Of a DNA stretch of 35,549 bases, positions 29,825 through 35,549 are shown one piece after another. The notes under the pieces are model-generated. The model was not told where the DNA came from and made no database searches. It saw only the letters and a list, made by a program, of their open reading frames with translations. Within the stretch, counting starts at the first letter, position 1. Every line of letters begins with the position of its first letter. The position numbers and the translations under genes are program-made. The DNA is taken from positions 1 through 35,549 of IMG/VR virus record IMGVR_UViG_3300008954_000142; one strand, 5' to 3'. This DNA is from a virus.

Positions 29825-30092
29825 TTCTCAATTTTATCTTATTGACCAACTCATCAGTCATTTTCATTGTTTCCAGTTTCTTTGCGATTCTTGCAGACTT
29901 TGAGTTCTGTTCTCTGCGTTTCTCGTTTGCAGTTGCAGTTCCATATTCTTCATACAATTTATCACATTGAACCTTATACTTCTCATCTTCCTGTTCCCAT
30001 TCTATTTTAAGTATTCTTCTCAAATCCTCATAACTATAATATTCAATCAATACCTCATGAGCTGGTCTGTATTTCTCATAGACTGTTTCCAT
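29811..30092 (-). CDS. hypothetical charged protein (93 aa)
   Basis: 93 aa, METVYEKYRPAHEVLIEYYS then DLRRILKIEWEQEDEKYKVQ; helical and charged, with a basic C-terminal half (KRREQNSKSARIAKKLETMK). No recognised family. The 88-bp gap upstream holds two AGGTACAT direct repeats (30118 region) and a small AACCCC/GGGGTT hairpin (about 30140-30164). Confidence 0.62.
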   Translation of the reverse strand: METVYEKYRPAHEVLIEYYSYEDLRRILKIEWEQEDEKYKVQCDKLYEEYGTATANEKRREQNSKSARIAKKLETMKMTDELVNKIKLRSGNK

Positions 30093-30180
30093 TTTATTTT
30101 TTCAGAATATCTTAAAAGGTACATATCAAGAGGTACATTAACCCCAGCCGATATATTGGGGGTTTACAACAATATTATGT

Positions 30181-30363
30181 CTATAAAAATTTACTTTTGG
30201 ACTTAATAGAAAAACATCTATAATCAGGCAGACCACCACTCTTGCAAACAAATTCGTCCTTCGGATTCATTGATTTCTTATAATCTTTTACTTCCGTTAT
30301 TATCATTAGGGTCAGTGTTATGGTCATCAGACCCACCAGAAATATTATCAGAGCATCCTTCAT
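30181..30363 (-). CDS. small single-helix membrane protein (60 aa)
   Basis: 60 aa from the ATG at 30363 (MKDALIIFLVGLMTITLTLM), with GGAG 9 nt upstream. One membrane helix is followed by a polar tail with two cysteines (FVCKSGGLPDYRCFSIKSKS). No recognised family. Confidence 0.55.
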   Translation of the reverse strand: MKDALIIFLVGLMTITLTLMIITEVKDYKKSMNPKDEFVCKSGGLPDYRCFSIKSKSKFL

Positions 30364-30522
30364 CCCACTCATCTCCAATTATGTCTACACCATGATCTAC
30401 GATTGGGAGTCCTTTTTCTTTGGTTTGATTCGTACTATCCATCCTCTACTACCATCTGGGTTCTTATATGATAATGAAGTTTCTATCTCAAAGTCGTTCT
30501 CTTTGTTTTTCTCTATAATCAT
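30278..30522 (-). other. interval after iscU with two alternative small frames
   Basis: Two overlapping frames fit here. One (30397-30522, 41 aa, MIIEKNKENDFEIETSLSYK) overlaps the end of iscU. The other (30278-30442, 54 aa, MDSTNQTKEKGLPIVDHGVD, very acidic) overlaps the start of the membrane gene below. Neither has a well-spaced ribosome site, and I cannot choose between them. Confidence 0.3.
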
Positions 30523-30877
30523 TTATCGCAGCTTTAATTGCATCCTCTGCCAACACCGAACAATGTATCTTGACAGGTGGTAACGAAAGTTCTTCAACGA
30601 TCTCAACATTGCTAACTTTTTCGGCTTCATCGATAGTTCTACCCATAACCCAATCAGTAGCAAGGGAACTAGCAGCGATAGCACTACCGCAACCAAAAGT
30701 TTTGAACTTAGCATCCTCAATCTTTCCATCCTCGTCTACCTTGATTTGTAGTTTCATTACATCACCACATTCTGGAGCACCCACAAGCCCAGTGCCAACA
30801 GAATTATCCCGATTGTCCAAAGTACCAACATTCCTTGGTCTTTCATAATGGTTTAAAACTTTTTCGGAGTACGCCAT
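30488..30877 (-). CDS. iscU: Fe-S cluster assembly scaffold IscU
   Basis: 129 aa. Cluster ligands are at the E. coli IscU numbering: C37 (GAPECGDV) with D39, C63 (TFGCGSA) and C106 (VKIHCSV). The LPPVK motif recognised by the HscA chaperone is intact (SLPPVKIHC). It should accept sulfur from a host IscS and build [2Fe-2S] clusters using host HscAB. Its ATG overlaps the stop of the nuclease gene (TAATG-type junction), and an A-type carrier lies two genes upstream. A complete, conserved iscU in a phage implies a supply of Fe-S clusters during infection. Confidence 0.95.
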   Translation of the reverse strand: MAYSEKVLNHYERPRNVGTLDNRDNSVGTGLVGAPECGDVMKLQIKVDEDGKIEDAKFKTFGCGSAIAASSLATDWVMGRTIDEAEKVSNVEIVEELSLPPVKIHCSVLAEDAIKAAINDYREKQRERL

Positions 30878-31392
30878 CAGTCTTCATCCCATTGCAATAA
30901 TTCCTGTACTCCCTGTTCTGCGAGAAGTTCACGATTTTGCCAATGCTCACCTTTTACATCATCTTTATTCTGGCCCCAGTATCCTACTGCATAGCCATTT
31001 TCACACATCCATTTATTTACGTTAGTCCACCCTTCGTACTCATGACCTTCTTCGCCACAACGTACCCAGAGCTCACCAAGAATCCTACCAAACTTACCTC
31101 TTGAGTCAGCTTCAGGACATCGGAGTTCGATTTCCACATCATCCCTGTCTGACTCAATTGCCCAATGGACCCACTTCTTCAGTTTCTTTTTACTAAGAAG
31201 TCCATACACCTTCTCGTTTTTATGTCGTGTTCTTGATTCTGGAGTGTCCATACCCAGAAGTCTTACTCGACTCAAGAACATGACATCAAACCCTAAATCA
31301 AATACACAATCTACTGTATCTCCATCTACAACTTTTGTGACTGCCTCAATTCGATATACAAACTGACAATCTTCTTCTTTATAACTAGCCAT
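30877..31392 (-). CDS. staphylococcal-nuclease-like (thermonuclease) protein
   Basis: 171 aa. The SNase signature is complete: VVDGDTVDC (D23), RVRLLGMDTPESR with R44, D49, T50 and E52, and the downstream arginine in DSRGKFGRILGELWV. These correspond to the catalytic Arg/Asp/Glu/Arg set of staphylococcal nuclease, which cuts DNA and RNA using calcium. No signal peptide, so it acts in the cytoplasm, perhaps degrading host nucleic acid. It lies between iscA and iscU. Confidence 0.88.
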   Translation of the reverse strand: MASYKEEDCQFVYRIEAVTKVVDGDTVDCVFDLGFDVMFLSRVRLLGMDTPESRTRHKNEKVYGLLSKKKLKKWVHWAIESDRDDVEIELRCPEADSRGKFGRILGELWVRCGEEGHEYEGWTNVNKWMCENGYAVGYWGQNKDDVKGEHWQNRELLAEQGVQELLQWDED

Positions 31393-31395
31393 TGT

Positions 31396-31731
31396 TTACC
31401 ATCCTAATTCCATTTTAGTTGAATTTAAAGGTATGAAACTCTCTCCACACCCACACACTGCACTATTTGCTCGTCTAAAAATAAACCCCTGTTCTACGAT
31501 GTTGTCATCTCTATAGTCTACTACTAGATCACCTATGACACTCTCATGTAACTCAGTATCAATTAATAAAAAGTCCTCATACAAAGAATCTGTTATATCA
31601 GCTTCCGTATCAGACTCCAATACAAATGTCCAACCAGAACAACCTCCTGGCTTGGCACCCACCCTCAAATATGGATCATCCGTACTATCTCTGAAGGCTT
31701 TAGTAGCCTTTTCTGTTATTCCTAACTTCAT
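31396..31731 (-). CDS. A-type Fe-S carrier (IscA/ErpA/HesB family)
   Basis: 111 aa from the ATG at 31731, with AAAGGT immediately before it; a TTG seven codons upstream is less likely. The three cluster cysteines are C31 (AKPGGCSGWTF), C93 and C95 (VCGCGESF), in the spacing of IscA/ErpA. A-type proteins receive clusters from the scaffold and pass them to client enzymes. Together with IscU it makes a minimal scaffold-plus-carrier module. A related carrier is known in marine cyanophages. The start overlaps the small membrane peptide stop (ATGA). Confidence 0.92.
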   Translation of the reverse strand: MKLGITEKATKAFRDSTDDPYLRVGAKPGGCSGWTFVLESDTEADITDSLYEDFLLIDTELHESVIGDLVVDYRDDNIVEQGFIFRRANSAVCGCGESFIPLNSTKMELGW

Positions 31732-31823
31732 ACCTTTGCATTTATAATCCAAACAACCACAAGTCCTATTATGACAATCGCAAGTCCAAACATACTCAAT
31801 GCAATTACTAATGCATCATCCAC
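31728..31823 (-). CDS. membrane micro-protein (31 aa)
   Basis: 31 aa from a GTG start: VDDALVIALSMFGLAIVIIG then LVVVWIINAKV, one clear membrane helix. The GTG overlaps the previous stop (TAGTG) and its TGA overlaps the IscA start (ATGA); AGAGG lies about 9 nt upstream. Tight coupling on both sides supports it. Confidence 0.5.
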   Translation of the reverse strand: MDDALVIALSMFGLAIVIIGLVVVWIINAKV

Positions 31824-32119
31824 TACATTCCACCTCTAAAATTTATTAATCTCTTATTGTATTCTATGTCCACATCCTTGATGAACTCTTTCATATACCC
31901 TGTGATTTCTGTGAGATCATTATCTGACAATTCCTCATCATTTATTCTATCTCTCAAAGTATCTGGAGCCTCAATAAATTCTTTGACTTCCTTATATGTA
32001 AACGTATAATTTCCTTCTATTGATGTATGACAAGCAAACAACTCATCATGTTTATCATAGACATCTGCACTACACCAGTATGTGTAAAACTGTGAATTTA
32101 ACCATCTTGAATAACTCAC
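31823..32119 (-). CDS. hypothetical acidic protein (98 aa)
   Basis: 98 aa from a GTG that overlaps the preceding stop (GTGA), with GGGGGAAA upstream. Aromatic-rich N-terminus (MSYSRWLNSQFYTYWCSADV), then an acidic helical C-terminus (RDRINDEELSDNDLTEITGY). No recognised family. Confidence 0.62.
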   Translation of the reverse strand: MSYSRWLNSQFYTYWCSADVYDKHDELFACHTSIEGNYTFTYKEVKEFIEAPDTLRDRINDEELSDNDLTEITGYMKEFIKDVDIEYNKRLINFRGGM

Positions 32120-32316
32120 TTTCCCCCATCTGAGTCCTCCTCATGTGAATGTTCTCGACTTATCTGAACGGCGGAAATGGTGGCATGAAGGCCAACGAGA
32201 TCAGTAGTATTAAGGTAATAAAGTCCGGCCTCAATAGTATTGAGGATGCTATCTCTATCATGTCCTGCCCAAAAGTTCCCCTCAGTATGCAGGGGATGTT
32301 CGTAAAGTTCGTCCAT
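32116..32316 (-). CDS. hypothetical protein (66 aa)
   Basis: 66 aa, MDELYEHPLHTEGNFWAGHD to SREHSHEEDSDGGK; His-rich and acidic. The central helix (SILNTIEAGLYYLNTTDLVG) is amphipathic. A late-box-like CATAAATA lies 5 nt before the ATG and there is no Shine-Dalgarno. No recognised family. Confidence 0.6.
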   Translation of the reverse strand: MDELYEHPLHTEGNFWAGHDRDSILNTIEAGLYYLNTTDLVGLHATISAVQISREHSHEEDSDGGK

Positions 32317-32321
32317 ATAGA

Positions 32322-32329
32322 TATTTATG
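32322..32329 (-). promoter_or_regulatory. possible late promoter abutting an ATG
   Basis: The minus strand reads CATAAATA (7 of 8 to the T4 late box), then TCTAT and ATG. The arrangement is the same as upstream of gp5, with a five-base gap. It sits in the 14-bp gap after the Pycsar-effector-like gene. Confidence 0.4.
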
Positions 32330-32330
32330 T

Positions 32331-33011
32331 TTATTTTCTACACTTCGCAGACCATTGACACAAAGTTTCTCCTAAACTTCCACCAATGGACTTAACACCT
32401 TCCCAAAGAAACTGAATCTCTCCTGTTATAACTTCTTTTATTAACCAAACCCAATCCATACTACCTATCGTTTGGAAACAAAATATCACAATAGCTCCAG
32501 ACATACCCACAAGAAAGGCCATATAGGATCTCCTCAACCACTTATACTTGTTGTTCATCAGAGTCGTACCAATACCATAGATATCTCCTGCAAGAGCATC
32601 ATAGATACGATCATCAGTCATCAATGTCTCTGCATAGTCTTCTTTATATTCATCTATAGGAATATGGGCAAAGTGACCAAAGAATAGAGGATTAAACATT
32701 GGAGAATCCCTATCAATTTCGTTAGTGCCTGGAATCTTAGGGTATCCTGTTTGTGGTATGATTGCGAATATGGCTGCAAGAAGTGATATGGTACAACCAA
32801 ATGCAAAGAAGAGAAGAGGCCATTTCATAACCTCATTGTCGAGATTTGCGACTGTGACTGAGAAAACGATTGATGCAACTGTAATCATGATGTTCGCCTT
32901 CTGGTCAGCCATGACTGTCAACCGAACTTGATTATTGACATTGATTCGTAGAATATTATCTACAGCCGTCCTGTCTTCAGGTATCTTATCAAAAAAGTTC
33001 TCTCTTTTCAT
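32331..33011 (-). CDS. Pycsar effector-like membrane protein (PycTM / DUF5706)
   Basis: 226 aa. The N-terminal segment NILRINVNNQVRLTVMADQK, then ANIMITVASIVFSVTVANL and the second helix PLLFFAFGCTISLLAAIFAI, is the signature of the PycTM (DUF5706) family. The middle holds FFGHFAHIPIDEYKEDYAET and the C-terminal hairpin WLRRSYMAFLVGMSGAIVIF. In bacteria such proteins are membrane-damaging effectors triggered by cyclic nucleotides. No cyclase is in this window. Start overlaps the upstream stop (ATGA). It could be a phage-owned membrane effector, a decoy, or a protein with an unrelated membrane job. Confidence 0.78.
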   Translation of the reverse strand: MKRENFFDKIPEDRTAVDNILRINVNNQVRLTVMADQKANIMITVASIVFSVTVANLDNEVMKWPLLFFAFGCTISLLAAIFAIIPQTGYPKIPGTNEIDRDSPMFNPLFFGHFAHIPIDEYKEDYAETLMTDDRIYDALAGDIYGIGTTLMNNKYKWLRRSYMAFLVGMSGAIVIFCFQTIGSMDWVWLIKEVITGEIQFLWEGVKSIGGSLGETLCQWSAKCRK

Positions 33012-34078
33012 TTAAGAGGTGGTGAGTATAGTAAGCCTCCTTTCGTATACAGTTTGTTCAGACCTCTCTTTAACCTCAAGGGAGTATCTGGCCCTACATT
33101 ACGTTCATATATCTCCTCATAATTCCCGATAAATTCAATTACATCTGATGCCCAAAATTGGTGTAGTCCCAATTTTGCACCCAAATAGTCATCCTCTTTT
33201 CCGTTCAATTCGCCCATAAATCTCTGTATAGTTGGATTCTTATGTTCTTTAAAACTACTTATATTCTCAGAGGTAATTCCAAGTTCCTCTGCGAGAAAAA
33301 GAACGTAAACTGTCCATCGTACAACATCCGACCATTGTTGGTCGCCATATCTAACTACAGGCCCCAAAGGTTCTTTGGAAATTATTTCGGGCAGAATAAC
33401 GTGTCGTTCTGGATGTTTAAATCCATACCTATTTGATGCAAGTCCAGATGCATCAGTCCCATACATATCACATTTCCCTGCGATATATAAATCTTTTGCT
33501 TTTTGTCCAATTGGTACTACTACTGGAACATAGTCCAGTTCGTGTAACTTGAAAAAATCTTTGATATTGGTTTTTGCAGTTCCAGTTGCACTAAAACATA
33601 TCTTTGCACCATTCAACTGTTTTGCAGATGATACTCCAAGAGTCTTTCTGACAATGAATCCCTGACCATCATAATAGGTAGTGGGCATGAACTCTAGTTT
33701 CTTCTCTACATTTCTGGAGAAGGTATAGGTTGTTGCAGCTGATAGTACATCTATGGTTCCATCTATCAGAAATTCAAATCGTGTTCGACCATCGACTACT
33801 TCATATTCGATTGCAGTATCATCACCAAACATTGCAATCGCAAATGCACGACATATATCTGCATCAAATCCAACCCATTTTTCCTCTGCACCATCATCGA
33901 CTAATTTCAGATCAGAGAAGCCTGGGAATTCTGATTTGGTTCCACATATAACGTGTCCTCTTTCTTGAATTCGTTTGAAGGTAGTTCCATAGGTAGGATT
34001 GTAATCTGCTCCCTCTGCGGTAGAGAGAGCCATAATCCAAAATGCAGTTATTAAGGAGAATACTATCTTATGAATCAT
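33008..34078 (-). CDS. periplasmic amino-acid-binding protein (AapJ-like, ABC transporter component)
   Basis: 356 aa. A signal peptide (MIHKIVFSLITAFWIMALST, cut near AEGAD) precedes a type 2 periplasmic binding fold: RGHVICGTKSEFPGFSDLKL, then WVGFDADICRAFAIAMFGDD, DGTIDVLSAATTYTFSRNVE and the family-typical end LKRGLNKLYTKGGLLYSPPL. The C-terminus is close to general L-amino-acid binding proteins of the AapJ group. No permease or ATPase is nearby, so it would feed a host transporter. A full solute-binding protein is very unusual in a phage. Its start overlaps the cytochrome-like gene (ATGA). Confidence 0.88.
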   Translation of the reverse strand: MIHKIVFSLITAFWIMALSTAEGADYNPTYGTTFKRIQERGHVICGTKSEFPGFSDLKLVDDGAEEKWVGFDADICRAFAIAMFGDDTAIEYEVVDGRTRFEFLIDGTIDVLSAATTYTFSRNVEKKLEFMPTTYYDGQGFIVRKTLGVSSAKQLNGAKICFSATGTAKTNIKDFFKLHELDYVPVVVPIGQKAKDLYIAGKCDMYGTDASGLASNRYGFKHPERHVILPEIISKEPLGPVVRYGDQQWSDVVRWTVYVLFLAEELGITSENISSFKEHKNPTIQRFMGELNGKEDDYLGAKLGLHQFWASDVIEFIGNYEEIYERNVGPDTPLRLKRGLNKLYTKGGLLYSPPLK

Positions 34079-34494
34079 TGTAATGCCCGATAGATCTCCA
34101 AGAGTTCTTCATCGGGCATTGGTGAGGTCATAGTGTAGAATCGTTGATGTCCGACTGCCATGAAGGCTTTGATATCGGAGAAACTTGGATATTTGTTAAG
34201 TAGACTGTGAAGTAGGTAGTCAGGACTCAGATGACAAGATGCACATTGATTATCTTTAGCGAACACTCTTGTAGATTTCTTGAATCTTTCTGATTGGACT
34301 AATACGGAATTGAGATCCTTTTCCATCCATGTAACCTTTTCTTCAATGGATGGAATTACTAAGAATATCATATATGCTAGTAACCCTATAATTATATAAA
34401 TCCAGATTCTGCTGGATGCTACTAAATCTTTCGTGTCAATCTCTATTTGTTTGACTGCCTCCAGTTTAGCGGGTTTGGGAATTTCTTCGGCCAT
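34075..34494 (-). CDS. membrane-anchored c-type cytochrome-like protein
   Basis: 139 aa. One N-terminal membrane helix (RIWIYIIIGLLAYMIFLVI) is followed by a periplasmic domain with a heme c attachment motif CASCH at 84-88 (DNQCASCHLSPDYLL) and a likely axial Met in SPMPDEELLEIYRAL (M126), the usual end of class I cytochromes c. A host Ccm system would attach the heme. It could pass electrons or act as a decoy in the respiratory chain. It is coupled to the 4-helix membrane gene (TAATG) and the binding-protein gene (ATGA). Confidence 0.82.
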   Translation of the reverse strand: MAEEIPKPAKLEAVKQIEIDTKDLVASSRIWIYIIIGLLAYMIFLVIPSIEEKVTWMEKDLNSVLVQSERFKKSTRVFAKDNQCASCHLSPDYLLHSLLNKYPSFSDIKAFMAVGHQRFYTMTSPMPDEELLEIYRALQ

Positions 34495-34841
34495 TACGAT
34501 TCCTTATCAATTGATTTCAGTTTTTTAGTGATTTCTTCTTGAAACCACTTGAGTACAATTGGTATACTCACATTACTAGTAAGTCCAAACAGATACCCTA
34601 TAGGATACCTGTAGGTTTCGTAGGCCGCTAGTTGAGGTACGTTTGTGAATACAAGAGTAATGAGGATATAACCAGTTGCACTCATACCCAAGTTGATTAA
34701 CAAATCAAGAAATATCAGACCACGATGACCTTGATATTTGTCCTTGGTATCATTTCGGTAATTAAATAGAAAGATCCACATAGCCGAAAATAAAACCAAT
34801 CCGACCATGATTCCTTCTGTAACAGTAAATAATTTATCCAT
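34494..34841 (-). CDS. polytopic membrane protein of unknown function (115 aa)
   Basis: 115 aa with three or four hydrophobic segments (IMVGLVLFSAMWIFLFNY, LIFLDLLINLGMSATGYI, LITLVFTNVPQLA and YLFGLTSNVSIPIVLKWF) and a charged C-terminus. No heme ligands or motif recognised. It lies between a kinase and a cytochrome-like gene, with overlapping codons at both ends, and might be the cytochrome's membrane partner. Confidence 0.7.
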   Translation of the reverse strand: MDKLFTVTEGIMVGLVLFSAMWIFLFNYRNDTKDKYQGHRGLIFLDLLINLGMSATGYILITLVFTNVPQLAAYETYRYPIGYLFGLTSNVSIPIVLKWFQEEITKKLKSIDKES

Positions 34842-35511
34842 GCTTTAACCATAATTTTGCCTGGGGATTGCGAATTGGTTTCTTTGTGAATTTCTGTACT
34901 TGATTAAAAACTTTCGCATAATCCACTAATGTAGCGGTATCAGACCTCATGGAGATAAAATTACGGCCAAAGTGCTTTTTAAAGTCATCTTCATTGGCCA
35001 TGGCATTCCACCATGATTGTGATACTATTTCGGGATCTAATTTTCGATCACCCTCTTTTTCGTAACGATCAATGTTACGTTGTTGCGCTACATCCAGAGG
35101 CGTTTTAATGAAAATCATATAGGTATCGTAACCCAGATACCTTAGATTGTCTGATTGATCTCTGATCATAGGAAAGTACGATCCTGTGCCGTCAATGACC
35201 AAACCCAATCTACCTTGTATATATAGGTCTAATTTCTTGTCATTTAACTTGTAAGCCTTCATTCGGGCCTGACGAATCTTAGGATCTTCAGTTCCGTCTT
35301 CTTTGTTAGTGAAGTCTTGGTCTAACCCTGCTTTTTTGGTGAGTAACGTAAGGAATTGGTCTGAGTTTACAGTACGATATCCTAGACCAAGAATACCGCT
35401 TTTACGGATGGCTGTGGTCTTACCTGAGGCTGGACCCCCTGCAAGAAATATTGCTTTGAATATTGCAGGATCGTTGCGACCCTCCAATAAGAATTGTTGG
35501 AACTGTCTCAT
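34834..35511 (-). CDS. P-loop kinase (zeta-toxin / polynucleotide-kinase-like) with capsid-targeting-like N-terminus
   Basis: 225 aa. Walker A is GGPASGKTT at residues 25-33 (FLAGGPASGKTTAIRKSGIL). Further motifs are TVNSDQFLTLL, a Walker B-like LVIDGTG, and a lid region with PLDVAQQRNIDRYEKEGDRK. This is the AAA_33/zeta-toxin-like kinase type common in marine myoviruses; the substrate is not evident. The first residues, MRQFQQFLLE then G, fit the T4 capsid-targeting sequence with its LxE cleavage site after residue 10. Ends 8 bp into the 115-aa membrane gene. The 38 bases to the window edge show no gene. Confidence 0.82.
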   Translation of the reverse strand: MRQFQQFLLEGRNDPAIFKAIFLAGGPASGKTTAIRKSGILGLGYRTVNSDQFLTLLTKKAGLDQDFTNKEDGTEDPKIRQARMKAYKLNDKKLDLYIQGRLGLVIDGTGSYFPMIRDQSDNLRYLGYDTYMIFIKTPLDVAQQRNIDRYEKEGDRKLDPEIVSQSWWNAMANEDDFKKHFGRNFISMRSDTATLVDYAKVFNQVQKFTKKPIRNPQAKLWLKHG

Positions 35512-35549
35512 TCATCTGTTATTTTTTTATACTGCATATCTTACATTTA

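Overview
The window is a contiguous piece of a low-GC, T4-like marine myovirus (tailed phage of the cyanophage / pelagiphage type). Every gene I accept lies on the minus strand, so the genome reads from right to left here. The identification rests on a T4-order baseplate cluster (gp5-like hub with OB fold and beta-helix, PAAR tip, gp25, gp6, a large gp7-position protein, gp8-like, DUF4815 protein), on perfect TATAAATA late promoters of the T4 type, and on many short genes with overlapping stop/start codons (TAATG, ATGA). The host should be Gram-negative: the phage encodes lipoproteins, a periplasmic binding protein, a c-type cytochrome and an IscU carrying the LPPVK chaperone motif. I cannot name the host.

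Layout. (1) 1-13031: structural/baseplate block, with late promoters before gp25 (9725), gp8-like (3995) and, less clearly, gp5 (13037). (2) 13060-20716: early block of about 25 short genes, mostly of unknown function. It is driven by a dispersed set of near-identical sigma70-type promoters (core AAAAAAAGACTTGACA, 16-17 bp spacer, TATAAT-like -10) and punctuated by GC-rich terminators; it includes a SprT-like metalloprotease and a possible OB-fold protein. (3) 20717-22149: a long, essentially gene-free stretch, GC-richer than its surroundings, under three successive early promoters and closed by a bidirectional terminator; it may encode structured RNA. A second GC-rich stem-forming element sits at 13781-13943. 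(4) 22150-24401: small genes with several short tandem repeats, a cysteine-rich lipoprotein and purN. (5) 24411-35511: a dense accessory region of metabolic, envelope and RNA-related genes.

The most exciting item is at 24411-24638. This is a glutaredoxin whose reading frame is intact except for one in-frame TGA, exactly where the first active-site cysteine belongs (YTGAG-TGA-VWC). A 7-bp hairpin with a GGA loop follows about 20 nt after the TGA, as expected for a bacterial SECIS element. It reads as a phage-encoded selenocysteine glutaredoxin (UxxC), although a one-base error or mutation must be excluded. It shares the accessory region with iscU and an iscA-type Fe-S carrier, so the phage carries genes for thiol/Fe-S chemistry.

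Other unusual genes in the accessory region: a CCA-adding enzyme fused to a 2H-phosphoesterase-like domain; a SET-domain protein; a holin-like gene followed by an ExbB/MotA-like and an ExbD/MotB-like channel pair and a lipase lipoprotein (possibly one envelope-disruption module); a protein resembling the Pycsar TM effector; a periplasmic amino-acid-binding protein; a membrane-anchored cytochrome c; and a P-loop kinase. The CCA fusion and the kinase both begin with a decapeptide matching the T4 capsid-targeting sequence in register, which suggests packaging in the head and delivery with the DNA. I see no tRNA genes, CRISPR array, integrase or insertion sequence.
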